Shown here piece after piece: positions 18,589 to 30,441 of a DNA stretch of 64,000 bases. Position 1 is the first letter of the stretch; every line of letters starts with the position of its first letter. Position numbers and translations under genes: made by a program. Source of the stretch: an uncultured Cyclobacteriaceae bacterium (lineage in GTDB: Bacteria > Bacteroidota > Bacteroidia > Cytophagales > Cyclobacteriaceae); the NCBI GenBank assembly GCA_947492745.1, contig CANLOE010000026.1:1-64000 (forward strand), read 5' to 3'. Under the pieces are notes generated by a model. It was not told the DNA's origin, did no database searches, and saw only the letters and a list, made by a program, of their open reading frames with translations.

Positions 18589-19284
18589 ATGAAAGACAGC
18601 ATCATAAGCACCCTGAGAAACAAGGCCAGACAGATCAAAAGCCGCACCTTGTACCGATGGCATGAGCAACAGCATCCCGGCGATTATATTTCGATACGAG
18701 CCTTTGATTACTATAAATGCATCTTCATTCATGTCCCAAAGGCAGCGGGTATCTCCGTGAGCAAGACACTGTTCGGTAACCTGGGAGGGGCACATAACAA
18801 ACTGACCCATTACCAACACTTATATACAAAATCGACTTTCGAAGAATACTATAAGTTCACTTTCGTGAGAAATCCCTGGGAACGTCTTTTTTCGGCCTAT
18901 CACTTTTTGAAAAAAGGAGGTATAAGCCCTAGAGATGTTGTGTGGGTAGAGGAAAACCTATCTCATATCCATGATTTTCAGTCGTTTGTGATGAGCTGGC
19001 TGGAAGAAGACCGTCTGAACGATTGGTTTCATTTTATCCCTCAAGTCGATTTTCTGACAGATACCTCAGGGAAGGTCGCCATGGATTTTATAGGAAAATA
19101 CGAAGAACTGGAAGCAGGATTTGATAACGTATGTGCCAGACTGAAAGTCAATAAAAAACTTCCGCATTTAAATAAAACGACAGCACTGAAAAGAAACTAT
19201 AAGGATTTTTATACTGGAGAAATGATAGATAAAGTCGCCCGTATCTATAAAAAAGATGTGGAAACCCTAGGCTATACGTTTTGA
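18589..19284 (+). CDS. Carbohydrate sulfotransferase (Sulfotransfer_2 type)
   Basis: Transfers sulfate from PAPS to a sugar hydroxyl. The 231-residue protein has the 5'-phosphosulfate-binding loop FIHVPKAAGISVSKT (about residues 46-60) and the 3'-phosphate-binding segment FTFVRNPWERLFSAY (about 90-104), with Arg94 and Ser102 in the expected positions. A later FHFIPQVDFL is typical of chondroitin/HNK-1-like families. It lacks the membrane anchor of eukaryotic relatives and is cytosolic. Its location between the SGNH-like gene and a glycosyltransferase suggests a sulfated surface polysaccharide, common in marine bacteria. PAPS synthesis genes are not in the window. Confidence 0.88.
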   Translation: MKDSIISTLRNKARQIKSRTLYRWHEQQHPGDYISIRAFDYYKCIFIHVPKAAGISVSKTLFGNLGGAHNKLTHYQHLYTKSTFEEYYKFTFVRNPWERLFSAYHFLKKGGISPRDVVWVEENLSHIHDFQSFVMSWLEEDRLNDWFHFIPQVDFLTDTSGKVAMDFIGKYEELEAGFDNVCARLKVNKKLPHLNKTTALKRNYKDFYTGEMIDKVARIYKKDVETLGYTF

Positions 19285-19361
19285 TCGAAGATGTCTAAAT
19301 CACTTCGAAGAATAGGACATACATTTTTCTTTTATCCAGCATGTTCTCTACACAATAAATA

Positions 19362-20435
19362 ATGAAAAAAGTCAAAGTATTTTTAGGGGCCTACATTAAC
19401 CAGACCAATGCCCAGAACCTCAGTGCCAGAACACTGGCCGAATACCTCGATAAGACGAAATTCGATGTTCATACCCTTTGTATCAAGCATGGTAATATCA
19501 AGGGCCTCAAACTAAAGGGGGTAAAGATCTTCACGTGCTTTTTCCCCGTCAAAGTGACCGGAAGGCTTGGGTTTCTATGGGGAATCTATCACTGTGATGT
19601 GGTATTTCTTCCTCGGGGTAATTTTTACCGATACCAGCGCTTTTTGGTTCGACTCTTCAAAAAGAAAAGTTTCAAGACCATGGAGAACATCCTTGATGAT
19701 ACTTCACTGAAAAGTGCCGTGTCCATTATCGGTACCGAAAAACAATTGAAAGAAGCCTATGGCTATTGCGATGAACTTTATGCCATTACACGCTTCATGA
19801 AAACCTATAACGAAGATCGTTTTGGAATCAAAAGTGAGGAACTTATCCTTCCCTTGGTCAATAATACTTCCTTCTTCGAGGTCAAGGGCAAAAAGGTCCC
19901 TGGACTGTCCGAGGTGATTTTTATAGGAAATGATATGCTGAGAAAGGGTATTCATGATTATATCGCGATGGCGGAGGCACATAGCGACATCGTATTCAAC
20001 ATAGTAGGCAGGGAGCCACAGGAGATGGACCTCAAGGGTTTACTTAAAACAAAGCATTTGAAAAATGTCAGGTATCATGGCCTGCTGGCGCATGAAGCGC
20101 TACTCGATGTTCTGAAAAGGTGTCAGATGAACATACTGCCTTCCCGTTCGGAGGGTTTTCCCAAATCCATTATAGAAACTGCGGCCGCTGCTGTACCCAC
20201 GATGACCTATGGTGACTATGGTGCGGAGGAATGGATCGTCAATCATGAAAATGGTTATGTCGCAGATAACGTAGAGGAGATGGTACAGGTACTGCGGCGC
20301 TACAAAGAAAACCCCGTCGATCTTCAGAAAATGACCGACGGAGCAATGGCACTGGCAGAGAGATTCGAGGTCAGGAAAGTTGTAGGCCTCTATGAAACCA
20401 TTATTGAAAGCTTACATGAAAAACGCAATAAATAA
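19362..20435 (+). CDS. Glycosyltransferase, GT4-like
   Basis: Adds one sugar during repeat-unit assembly on the cytoplasmic face. The 357 residues form a GT-B fold: N-terminal NQTNAQNLSARTLAEYL and a C-terminal nucleotide-binding half with FIGNDMLRKGIHDYIAMAE, VRYHGLLAHEALLDVL and the acidic ILPSRSEGFPKSIIETAAA motif typical of GT4 (E-x7-E). The N-terminal domain is shorter than in classical GT4 enzymes. Donor and acceptor cannot be told. The 3' end overlaps the start of the cytidylyltransferase gene by 44 bases (or 20 if that gene starts at 20416). Confidence 0.82.
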   Translation: MKKVKVFLGAYINQTNAQNLSARTLAEYLDKTKFDVHTLCIKHGNIKGLKLKGVKIFTCFFPVKVTGRLGFLWGIYHCDVVFLPRGNFYRYQRFLVRLFKKKSFKTMENILDDTSLKSAVSIIGTEKQLKEAYGYCDELYAITRFMKTYNEDRFGIKSEELILPLVNNTSFFEVKGKKVPGLSEVIFIGNDMLRKGIHDYIAMAEAHSDIVFNIVGREPQEMDLKGLLKTKHLKNVRYHGLLAHEALLDVLKRCQMNILPSRSEGFPKSIIETAAAAVPTMTYGDYGAEEWIVNHENGYVADNVEEMVQVLRRYKENPVDLQKMTDGAMALAERFEVRKVVGLYETIIESLHEKRNK

Positions 20436-21189
20436 AAAAGAAGGCATTGGCTTTGTTCTCCAGGCCAGGACGGGTTCTACTCGTTTGCCGGGAAAGATAC
20501 TCTTGCCCTTTTATAAGGGGCAGGGAATACTGGAACTACTGCTGCGCAGACTCAAGGAAAATTTTGAGGACCTGCCCATTGTAGTAGCCACCTCTGATAG
20601 TCCGGCGGATGATGCTATTGCCACCTTAGGGGAGCGCCTACAAGTAGCCGTATTCAGAGGAAGTGAACATAACGTACTGGATCGCTTTGTACAAGCGGCA
20701 GCATCGCAGGGCATAGAGCATATCATGCGTATCTGTGCTGACAATCCCTTTTTGGAAACAGGGTATATGCGACAGTTAATGGACCGGTGGACAGAAGACA
20801 TGGACTACCTTTCCTACCGGACACCGACAGGTATCCCCGCTATCAAGACCCACTTTGGGTTCTTTACGGAGATGGTGCGGCTCACTGCGCTGAAAAGCGT
20901 AACCCAGCTGACCCGCGACACCTTATACCTGGAGCATGTAACCAATTTTATCTATGGAAATCCCGATAGGTTCAGCGTACATTTTGTTGAAAATGAACTC
21001 TTGAGTAAAGGAGGTTACCGGTTGACAGTGGATACATCTGACGATTTTGAGAATGCCCAAAAGATTTATCACTATATTCACGATAACTATGGAGCGCAAT
21101 GGTCAATAAAGGAGATACTGGGATTTATCGATGGTCAAGAAGCACTGAAAGCTTCTATGCAGTATCAAATCGCATTGAACAGCAAATGA
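20392..21189 (+). CDS. SpsF-like cytidylyltransferase (CMP-sugar synthetase)
   Basis: Likely activates a nonulosonic acid with CTP. The GT-A-like fold begins FVLQARTGSTRLPGKIL, the nucleotide-binding signature of SpsF/CMP-KDO synthetase relatives. It continues with VVATSDSPADDAI, VFRGSEHNVLDRF, the metal-binding RICADNPFLE and a C-terminal YRLTVDTSDDFENAQ. Length (about 265) fits SpsF. The frame offers ATG at 20392 or 20416; the second leaves a shorter overlap with the upstream gene and starts close to the conserved core. The next genes are a NeuB-like synthase and a KdsC-like phosphatase, so the three form a synthase/phosphatase/activation module. The alternative is CMP-KDO activation using KDO from kdsA-kdsC. 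Confidence 0.82.
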   Translation: MKPLLKAYMKNAINKKEGIGFVLQARTGSTRLPGKILLPFYKGQGILELLLRRLKENFEDLPIVVATSDSPADDAIATLGERLQVAVFRGSEHNVLDRFVQAAASQGIEHIMRICADNPFLETGYMRQLMDRWTEDMDYLSYRTPTGIPAIKTHFGFFTEMVRLTALKSVTQLTRDTLYLEHVTNFIYGNPDRFSVHFVENELLSKGGYRLTVDTSDDFENAQKIYHYIHDNYGAQWSIKEILGFIDGQEALKASMQYQIALNSK

Positions 21190-21290
21190 AGGACTTGAGG
21201 ACAGTTTCTAAGACACTCTTCTGCCTCCAACAATACACTGATAGATAGAAAGATATACTAAAACCAAAGAACATAAATCCACAAGAGATA

Positions 21291-22331
21291 ATGAAGCATA
21301 CCTATTTGATTGGAGAAATCGGGCAGAACCACAACGGTTCCGTTGATATCGCCAAGTTGATCGTAGATGTTGTGACCCGACCCGTAGTGGACAAGCTTTT
21401 CGATAAACCCCGAAAAGGTCTGGATGCGGTAAAACTGACCAAAAGGGACCTGGCTCAGGAACTGTCCTCATCGCAGATGAGCCGTCCTTACGATAATAAG
21501 AATTCCTTCGGTAAGACTTACGGAGAACATAGGGCAGCCCTAGAACTCTCCGATGAACAGCACTTTGAAGTCTATCGCTATGCAAAGGAAAAAGGACTCG
21601 ATTTTGTGGAAACACTGTGTGCCACAGGCTGCCTCAGTCTGCTCAAACTCTTCACTCCTGATTATCTCAAAGTGGCCTCTAGAGACCTGACAAATTTACC
21701 ACTGCTCTCTGCCATGGCCGAAACCAAGATACCTATGATTCTATCCACGGGTATGGGGGGACCTAGTGAGCTGGACCTTGCTCTGGAGGCCATCACCCGA
21801 TACCATAGCGATGTCACGATATTGCACTGCTTATCGCAGTACCCTTCCGAATACCCTAATATCAATCTCAATACCATTCACTACCTGAAAGAGCACTACC
21901 CCGAATACCATATAGGCTATTCCGATCACTCGATAGGCATTGCTATCCCGATAGCGGCCGTTGCTATGGGAGCAGAGGTCATCGAAAAGCATATCACACT
22001 GGACCGACTTATGAAAGGTACCGACCAAGTAGGATCCCTGGCACCTGATGGTATTATAAGAATGGTCCGAGATATACGTAACCTGGAGGAGGCCAAAGGA
22101 GAAAATACCATGTTCGTGGATGATTCCGTGACTGCGGCCAAACATAAGCTGGAGCGTTCCGTTGCTACGAACAAAGCCATAAAAACGGGGGATATCCTAA
22201 AAGCAGAAGACCTGCACCTACTCAGCCCGGGCGATGGCTTCAAATGGTCCGAGAGAGATAAGATCATCGGTAGGGCCGTCAAGGAAGATATACCCAAAGA
22301 TGAAATCATCTATCCTGGCTTGATCGATTGA
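21291..22331 (+). CDS. NeuB-family nonulosonate synthase
   Basis: Condenses phosphoenolpyruvate with a six-carbon sugar to give a nine-carbon keto acid. The 346 residues begin LIGEIGQNHNGSVDIAKLIV, the NeuB barrel start. They continue with GLDFVETLCATGCLSLLK, PMILSTGMGGPSELD, LHCLSQYPSEYPNINLNTI, YSDHSIGIAIPIAAVAMGA and VIEKHITLDR, and end in a SAF domain (ERSVATNKAIKTGDILKAED). The segment between residues about 30 and 85 is longer and more charged than in sialic acid synthases, so the substrate may differ. The adjacent KdsC-like phosphatase suggests a phosphorylated product such as KDN-9-phosphate; no UDP-GlcNAc 2-epimerase is present to supply ManNAc. Confidence 0.87.
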   Translation: MKHTYLIGEIGQNHNGSVDIAKLIVDVVTRPVVDKLFDKPRKGLDAVKLTKRDLAQELSSSQMSRPYDNKNSFGKTYGEHRAALELSDEQHFEVYRYAKEKGLDFVETLCATGCLSLLKLFTPDYLKVASRDLTNLPLLSAMAETKIPMILSTGMGGPSELDLALEAITRYHSDVTILHCLSQYPSEYPNINLNTIHYLKEHYPEYHIGYSDHSIGIAIPIAAVAMGAEVIEKHITLDRLMKGTDQVGSLAPDGIIRMVRDIRNLEEAKGENTMFVDDSVTAAKHKLERSVATNKAIKTGDILKAEDLHLLSPGDGFKWSERDKIIGRAVKEDIPKDEIIYPGLID

Positions 22332-22490
22332 GCTGGAAAGAAGGGATTTCCTGTTGTTATCGATGAAAGCGATGCTCACCATGCATCGAAGGTTCACTGA
22401 TAATGGATGATTATAGGAAAGCAAAGGGCGGTAGCCGAGTGGTTTGAACCCTCTGCTCGAAATTGGCCCGAACAATAGAACTTATATTAG

Positions 22491-24184
<1,694 letters not shown>

Positions 24185-24202
24185 CGCTAGAGGTTTAGGT
24201 AT

Positions 24203-25315
24203 ATGGTAGTGAAAACAGCACATCTCTTATATTCGGGCATGGGTGGCCTTGGCACCTACTTTATGAATTTTGTCGATAGCGATAAGGACAACAAATTTGA
24301 ATCCATGGCTATTTTCGGAGGCATCGAACCACTGTACGAAGAGTATCGGAAGTACTGCGGGCAAAAGGGCATTCACTGCCAAGTCTTGAAAAAGACCAAA
24401 GGGCTGGACATAGGTTTTTTCAAACAGATCTATTCGGCGCTCCAAGCGATGGCACCCGATACCCTTATTGTGCACAGTTTGAGTATGACACTACCGGCGA
24501 TGCTCTATGCATGGAGGTATAAGAAAAAAATAGTGATGGTCGACCATACCCCTAGAGAGGCCAAGACCAAGCTGGAGTGGTACTACCTCTGGTGGGCACA
24601 AAAGATGGCCCATAGTGTGGTGTACTTTTACCCAAAACAGTTCGAAGTGCTGCGCCAACGGTTCCCCAATCTAAGAGGAGCGAAAAATGTAGCCTATATC
24701 AGCAAAGCGATAGACCATGAGTACTTTGTCCCGGGAGAGGAGAGGCATAGAGACCTCATCGTTATCGGTATGGCGGCAAGGATGGTGCCCAGTAAAGACC
24801 ATGCAGTACTGATAGCCGCTTTTCAGCGATTGTCCTCGATGAGCACCGTTCCCTTACAATTGAGGTTAGCGGGCGATGGCCCGGAAAGAGAGGGCTTAGC
24901 GACCATTGTACAGGAGAGTGAACACAGATCAAAAGCCGAGATTGTCTTTGAAGGGATGCTGGAGCGTGAGCAACTGTTGCCATTTTACCAAAATCTTGAT
25001 ATCTACGTCCACGCTACCCAAGGGGAGACCTTTTGCTATTCGATCATGGAAGCGCAGGCCTGCGGCCTGCCCATCGTTGCTTCGGATGTTGATGGTGTCA
25101 ACAATATACTGAAAGACAAAGAAGATGTGCTATTGTTCCAAAGAGACGTTCTTGATGAACTGACCGATAGATTACAACAATTGATCGATGATGCCCATCT
25201 GCGGCATGCCATGGGCCGCCGCAGTCGGCAGTGTGCCGTCAACAACAGCCTGAAGAACAATATGGCCACTAATTTTTACGAACTGTTTATCCGAAAAACA
25301 GGCGGTAGGTCCTGA
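24203..25315 (+). CDS. Glycosyltransferase family 4
   Basis: A 370-residue GT-B enzyme with an N-terminal SGMGGLGTYFMNFV glycine loop and a Glycos_transf_1 half: VIGMAARMVPSKDHAVLIAA, LRLAGDGPEREGLATIV, VFEGMLEREQLLPFYQNLDI, YVHATQGETFCYSIMEAQAC. The E-x7-E motif is ETFCYSIME. It likely acts in repeat-unit assembly. It lies 18 bases after the HP-motif transferase on the same strand. Sugar specificity is unknown. Confidence 0.88.
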   Translation: MVVKTAHLLYSGMGGLGTYFMNFVDSDKDNKFESMAIFGGIEPLYEEYRKYCGQKGIHCQVLKKTKGLDIGFFKQIYSALQAMAPDTLIVHSLSMTLPAMLYAWRYKKKIVMVDHTPREAKTKLEWYYLWWAQKMAHSVVYFYPKQFEVLRQRFPNLRGAKNVAYISKAIDHEYFVPGEERHRDLIVIGMAARMVPSKDHAVLIAAFQRLSSMSTVPLQLRLAGDGPEREGLATIVQESEHRSKAEIVFEGMLEREQLLPFYQNLDIYVHATQGETFCYSIMEAQACGLPIVASDVDGVNNILKDKEDVLLFQRDVLDELTDRLQQLIDDAHLRHAMGRRSRQCAVNNSLKNNMATNFYELFIRKTGGRS

Positions 25316-25416
25316 TAGTGCCATGCAAGAAGAATCCATAAGTAATCCACAAAACCGGTTCGTCGTATGATAGAGAACAACAAAACAAAGACCGATAACC
25401 CAGTAAACTATACCCT

Positions 25417-26562
25417 GTGAAACTATTATTCGTACAAAAAGAAGGTGGGATTTTCGGTGCTGAGAGCTATCAGCTCAATGTGATTCCCGCTTTGATGGCC
25501 AAAGGCGTCGAGATTCATTTCCTGCGTTTGTATACCGACTACCAAGGAGGTAAGGGAGGCGACTTTGTCGATAGGCTGAAGGCCATGTCCGTTACCGTAT
25601 TTGAAATCAATATCGGGAGGTATCCTTCTTACGGTAAGCTCAAAGCGATTCGGCAGGTCGTCAAGGCCGGTAATTACGATTTAGTGCACACTCACCTGAT
25701 CCATGCCGATTTTTACCTGGCGATGGTCAAAACACTGATGATGCGCCGATTGAAATTGGTCTCGACAAAACATGGTTATGACAATGACTTTACCAGTAAG
25801 TTTGGCTTTGATGCCACGAAACAGACCAATACGCCTTACTTTTTGATCAGCCGATGGGCAGAAGCAAGGATGAACCGCAGCTTTACCATCTCTCATGGAC
25901 TAAGGGATTTCTTCATTGCTACCGGCCTTACCAAAGCCGAGAAAATGAGCATGATCCACTACGGGTTCGACCTGCAAGAGATAGGTGATGGCATGGACTC
26001 CAAAGCCCACCGCAAAGCAGCACAACAACTGGTCATCGCGGGGCGCTTGATCAAGTTCAAGGGGCATGAGTACGTTATCAAGGCCCTTCCATTATTGAAG
26101 GATAAGTTCAGCGACCTCAAATTATTGCTGATTGGCATCGGTGAGCATGAAGATTACCTGAAAGCATTAGTAAAAAAACTAGGGCTGGAAGAGCAGGTGA
26201 TCTTTTTGGGCTATAGCAAAGAAGTCCAAAAATATATGTATAATTCCGATGTGGTTCTGGTGCCCTCCGTATCCGAAGGTTTCGGAGTGGTGTTTTTGGA
26301 GGCTTTTAACTGTAGAACACCCGTAATCGCTTTCGATGTACCTGCGGGTAACGAGCTGATGACTCATGGGGAGCAGGGTTTTTTGGTCAGCCCCTATGAG
26401 GTACAGGACATGGCAGCGCAGATTGAAAGTGTATTGTCCGCACCCGATAAGAGTAGGGCCGTGGCAGAAAACGCCTATGGTAAATTGAAGACCTATTTTA
26501 CTATTGATAGGATGGTAGAGGAAACGATTACGTTTTATGAGCAAGCCTTGAAAGAAAAGTAG
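25417..26562 (+). CDS. Glycosyltransferase family 4
   Basis: A 381-residue GT4 enzyme starting at GTG (MKLLFVQKEGGIFGAESYQL). The C-terminal donor-binding half has VIAGRLIKFKGHEYVIKALP, LLLIGIGEHEDYLKALV, VIFLGYSKEVQKYMYNSDVV and PSVSEGFGVVFLEAFNC (E-x7-E). No signal peptide. It is part of the same-strand transferase series and lies about 100 bases after the previous gene. The acceptor and donor are not predictable from sequence. Confidence 0.88.
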   Translation: MKLLFVQKEGGIFGAESYQLNVIPALMAKGVEIHFLRLYTDYQGGKGGDFVDRLKAMSVTVFEINIGRYPSYGKLKAIRQVVKAGNYDLVHTHLIHADFYLAMVKTLMMRRLKLVSTKHGYDNDFTSKFGFDATKQTNTPYFLISRWAEARMNRSFTISHGLRDFFIATGLTKAEKMSMIHYGFDLQEIGDGMDSKAHRKAAQQLVIAGRLIKFKGHEYVIKALPLLKDKFSDLKLLLIGIGEHEDYLKALVKKLGLEEQVIFLGYSKEVQKYMYNSDVVLVPSVSEGFGVVFLEAFNCRTPVIAFDVPAGNELMTHGEQGFLVSPYEVQDMAAQIESVLSAPDKSRAVAENAYGKLKTYFTIDRMVEETITFYEQALKEK

Positions 26563-26787
26563 TGCTAACGGGAGAAGAAAACACCCTACAGATCTATGGA
26601 AAAAGACTATCTTGGACGATAGGTCACGGATCTCGGAAGTCCGCCGTTCACATTGATGTGCCATTGCTGAAATAGGAAAAGAAGTAAAGGCACAAATCGC
26701 TACTAGCTACCTTGGAAATACCCCCGACCAAGTAATGAACCGAAATGTTCGTAAAAACTGTAAATTAAAAAAATCTAACCTGTAGTT

Positions 26788-27555
26788 ATGAATTTTAATG
26801 TAATAAGAAATGCGCTAAAACCAGGGTTCTTCCCTATCATGGTCAAGAAAATCGTGGCCCGTATAACAGAACCGAACATCAAGGATACCAAAGTGAAGGC
26901 GACAGAATGGTGTCGGTTAAATGCCGTAAAGACGGAAGACTTCTTGAAGCAGATCGATGCCCCGCTGTACCGAGCCGCTAAAGAGAACAGTCAAAAGCTG
27001 AATCAACATGGTGCTGCCGTCATCGAAAAACTACCCGTAAAAATGGGCGGTGGAGGCAATACCGAACTGCTTTATTTTTTGACACGCTACCTGAAACCCG
27101 AAGTTATCGTGGAGACAGGAGTATCCATGGGCTTTTCGAGCCATGCTTTTCTAACGGCCCTTCAAGAAAACGGCAGTGGAACCCTTTACTCCAGTGATTT
27201 CCCTTATTTCCGATTGGAAAATCCCGAAAAATACATTGGCTGCGTCGTAGAAGAAAAGCTGAAAACAAACTGGACACTATTGATTGATGGAGATGAGAAG
27301 AATCTGAAAGACATCGGCCAAAAGATATCCTCTATAGACCTTTTCCACTACGATTCCGATAAGTCCTATGCCGGTAGGCAACTTGGACTGGCACTGCTGA
27401 AAGACAAATTGAGCGAAAAGACCACCATCATCTTTGATGATATCGGAGATAACTACCATTTTCGGGATTTTGTGAACAAAACGAATCGAAAACACAAAGT
27501 GTTGGAAAGCCCAAATGGAGGTTTTGTGGGCATTGTAGGGCCAATCCTAAAATAA
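26788..27555 (+). CDS. Class I SAM-dependent methyltransferase
   Basis: A 255-residue protein with a Methyltransf_24-type Rossmann core: PEVIVETGVSMGFSSHAFL (motif I), GTLYSSDFPYF (motif II), IDLFHYDSDKSYAG and TTIIFDDIGDNYHF. The N-terminal 75 residues are helical and basic. Such enzymes in capsule loci often O-methylate sugars of the repeat unit; the substrate here is unknown. It is the last gene before the only palindromic element within the polysaccharide locus (27664). Confidence 0.8.
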   Translation: MNFNVIRNALKPGFFPIMVKKIVARITEPNIKDTKVKATEWCRLNAVKTEDFLKQIDAPLYRAAKENSQKLNQHGAAVIEKLPVKMGGGGNTELLYFLTRYLKPEVIVETGVSMGFSSHAFLTALQENGSGTLYSSDFPYFRLENPEKYIGCVVEEKLKTNWTLLIDGDEKNLKDIGQKISSIDLFHYDSDKSYAGRQLGLALLKDKLSEKTTIIFDDIGDNYHFRDFVNKTNRKHKVLESPNGGFVGIVGPILK

Positions 27556-27663
27556 ATACGAAGTGTTCAGTAGTTTGATGCCGACAACTTCGGCCGATAA
27601 TTAATTGGATAGTATTGCCGATTTTAGACGGTTTTGGCGCACTTTTGTATAAAGTGACCTTAA

Positions 27664-27830
27664 ACCCAAAATGTCCATTAGAAAATCTATTCCGGATTTA
27701 ACTGACTTCAAATCAGTAAATGAATGCGTTTTTTGAACTCACCGTAGCGGTGCTACGCTGAATCCAAGAAAACGCCCTGATTTATTGCCATTTAAGTCCT
27801 CATGACGAAGTTCCAACGAACATTTTGGGT
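27664..27830 (+). repeat. Family A palindromic element A2
   Basis: A 167-bp element (ends ACCCAAAATGTCC and GAACATTTTGGGT) flanked by matching TAA triplets at 27661-27663 and 27831-27833. The centre is CACCGTAGCGGTGCTACG. It is the only intact copy within the polysaccharide locus and lies between the methyltransferase and polymerase-like genes; 28 kb flanks carry no recognisable gene between 27834 and 28096. Confidence 0.9.
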
Positions 27831-28096
27831 TAATTGTCCAATTCGCGGCGGGAATTATGGATTTTTATCCTGATGAAGCCTTTTTTGAGTGGCGTAGCCA
27901 ATGTTACGTCGCGATTGGAAAGTCAAGAGTAGGACGAAACAAGCTGAATATACAGCAGGAAGAAAAATTCTAAATGACCTCTATGCGCCAAGCAATGATG
28001 TGAATCCTCAAGGCAGATACTTTACTGAACAGCAATGACGCTTTCCATTTTACTTACTTTCAAATGTATTATAGCTAAAACCGATAAAAAATAATC

Positions 28097-29305
28097 TTGG
28101 GATTTATAATAGCGATAATAGTGTTGGTTTTTGTGGCTAAGAAAATGGAATGGTCTATTTTCAGGCATCCCTATTTAAGTACTACTTATACCTTGGGCTG
28201 GTTATCCCGTTTGGGAGGTACCCTAGCTTATTCCGGTTATGCCTTTTTTTTTAGCGATGGCAATGTCGATGCCTATGTTTACTACCGATACGCCACCAAA
28301 TTCACCGCCTACTTTAAAAGACTCGACTTTTCACCCTTCACAGATGAGAGCCTGTATCGAAACGGGGAACTGTTCTATACTAATTTTGTAGCTTATCCCA
28401 CCTCATTCTTTCAGATCATCACCTTTGACTCCCTGCTGGGAGTCTACTTACTTTTTTCTGTAGTATGCTATATGGGCTTGATTTTGATGCTTAAGGCATT
28501 TTTGAGGAATTATGGCGAGATGGATATCAAAAAGATGGCAACTTATGTACTGCTTTTTCCGGCCGTATGGTTTTGGACCTCTACTATAGGGAAAGATGCT
28601 TTTATGTTCTTGGGATTTGGGCTGTTATGTACTGCTTTTAGACCCAATAATAAAATCAACTATTTGTACCTATTATCAGGGATAGCCGTGATTTACGCAT
28701 TCCGACCACCAGCGGCCTATATGGCGATACTCTCCATAGCAGCACTATTTGTGTTCAATCTAAAAGATGTGTTGGCAGTGAGAGCCATCAAGATCGGAGC
28801 AGGCATTACGATGGTCATCTTCATTTTGAACTACCTTAGTCAGCAGTGGGGCGTGGAGTCATTGGATGCCGATTCCCTATCGGAATTTCAGGAGTCTACG
28901 CAGCGCAACAATAACTACGGGGACGGAGCCCTCGAAGAAAAAACCGGAGGCCTTTCTTCCATTCCCAGAGGTATCGTAGATGTATTGGCACGACCCTTTC
29001 TATGGGAAGTCAGAAACTTTTCCACCTTACTCTCTTCCCTGGAGATCACCACATTGCTCCTGTTGTTATGGAGCAACCGTAAGTCCGTGAGCCGATTTTT
29101 CAAAACGGCCCTCAATAAGAAAATATCCACCTTCATTTTGGCCTTTATTACCATATACGTGGTTTCGGCCGGATTGGTAATGAATAATATTGGGCTGATT
29201 GCCCGACATAGGGCGATTCTTTTCCCCTTCTTTATCTTGATGGCTTTTTCCTATAGCAGGAAGCCAGTGGCCCCAAGAAAGATTCGCCCCTTAAAACAAC
29301 AATAA
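28097..29305 (+). CDS. Wzy-like polysaccharide polymerase candidate
   Basis: A 402-residue inner-membrane protein with about 10 helices (for example FIIAIIVLVFVAKKM, SLLGVYLLFSVVCYMGLIL, LLLLLWSNRK) and a large loop containing the TSTIGKDAFMF segment, typical of a Bacteroidota polymerase-like family found in capsule loci. In a Wzx pathway a Wzy polymerase is required, and this is the best candidate in the window. The start is TTG at 28097; no ATG precedes the first helix, so a longer N-terminus or disruption by the upstream repeat cannot be excluded. The stop overlaps the next start by one base. Confidence 0.65.
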   Translation: MGFIIAIIVLVFVAKKMEWSIFRHPYLSTTYTLGWLSRLGGTLAYSGYAFFFSDGNVDAYVYYRYATKFTAYFKRLDFSPFTDESLYRNGELFYTNFVAYPTSFFQIITFDSLLGVYLLFSVVCYMGLILMLKAFLRNYGEMDIKKMATYVLLFPAVWFWTSTIGKDAFMFLGFGLLCTAFRPNNKINYLYLLSGIAVIYAFRPPAAYMAILSIAALFVFNLKDVLAVRAIKIGAGITMVIFILNYLSQQWGVESLDADSLSEFQESTQRNNNYGDGALEEKTGGLSSIPRGIVDVLARPFLWEVRNFSTLLSSLEITTLLLLLWSNRKSVSRFFKTALNKKISTFILAFITIYVVSAGLVMNNIGLIARHRAILFPFFILMAFSYSRKPVAPRKIRPLKQQ

Positions 29306-30441
29306 TGGAATACAAAGGTAAGATCTTAGTTATCGCCAGTCACAACCACTCTCTGGTCAATTTCCGAAAGCAAATGCTGAAAGGATTTGCCGATATGGGG
29401 TTTCATGTGAAAGTAGTTGCTCCGGGCCATGACCCGTCCATTACCGAGGAAATGAACAAAATAGGAGTGGAGTACCAATCCATAAGCATGGGGAGGACCG
29501 GATTGAACCCCTTGCACGATCTGAAGACATTGTTCGAACTGATTCGACTGTTCAGAACTTACCGACCGACACATTCCCTGGCCTATACCATCAAACCTGT
29601 AATCTATGGCTCCATGGCTGCCCGCATATACGGCCATACCGCTTATTATGCTATGATTACGGGCTTAGGCTATATTGCTGTTGAAGATAACAGCCTTAAA
29701 AAGAAACTGATCGGTCTGGTGATCAAACAGCTTTATAGGCTCAGCCTCAAAGGGGTGTCCCGTTTGTTCTTTCAAAACCCGGACGATATCCAGTACTTTA
29801 TGGAAAAAGGATTCTTCACTGACAAGCAGAGAATAGCCCTGATCAACGGCTCTGGAGTAGACCTGAAAGACTTTCCCAAAGCGACCCCCGTGCTGAAGCC
29901 CGTGAAGTTCTTACTGATTGCCCGGATGATCAAAGCCAAAGGCATCATGGAATATGTCGAAGCAGCCCGACAACTGAAGAGCAACCATGCGCACGCCGAG
30001 TTTCACCTGATCGGTCAACTGGATGATAGAAATCCCGACGCCGTTGATAAGAAATTTATCGATACCATGAGCGAAGAAGGCTATATCAAGTACCATGGTT
30101 ATGTCAAAAACGTGGGGCAGTTGATGTCCGAGTGCTCTGTATTTGTCTTGCCGACGTTTTACAGAGAGGGTACGCCTAAGACGATATTGGAGGCCTTGGC
30201 CATGGGTAAACCCATCATCACTACCGATAGTGCCGGTTGTAGGGAAACGGTGGACCAAGGTAGAAACGGGTTTTTGATTCCTATCAAAAATGTTGACGAA
30301 CTGGTTAGGGCCATGAAGAAAATGATAGAAAACCCGGGCCTGATTGCCGACATGGGGGAAGCGAGTTATCAACTGGCTCAGGAGAAGTACGACGTCAATA
30401 AAGTAAACCGAGTGATTTTCGAAACCATGGATTTGATATGA
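29305..30441 (+). CDS. Glycosyltransferase family 4, PglA-like
   Basis: A 378-residue GT4 enzyme: [20 protein letters not shown] at the start, GMGRTGLNP-like [31 protein letters not shown], then [32 protein letters not shown] and [20 protein letters not shown] (E-x7-E). The N-terminal arrangement matches PglA/CapM-like enzymes that add the second sugar onto the lipid-linked first sugar, and the next gene is a PglC-like initiating transferase (ATGA overlap). Coupling of the two supports that role. Confidence 0.87.
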   Translation: MEYKGKILVIASHNHSLVNFRKQMLKGFADMGFHVKVVAPGHDPSITEEMNKIGVEYQSISMGRTGLNPLHDLKTLFELIRLFRTYRPTHSLAYTIKPVIYGSMAARIYGHTAYYAMITGLGYIAVEDNSLKKKLIGLVIKQLYRLSLKGVSRLFFQNPDDIQYFMEKGFFTDKQRIALINGSGVDLKDFPKATPVLKPVKFLLIARMIKAKGIMEYVEAARQLKSNHAHAEFHLIGQLDDRNPDAVDKKFIDTMSEEGYIKYHGYVKNVGQLMSECSVFVLPTFYREGTPKTILEALAMGKPIITTDSAGCRETVDQGRNGFLIPIKNVDELVRAMKKMIENPGLIADMGEASYQLAQEKYDVNKVNRVIFETMDLI

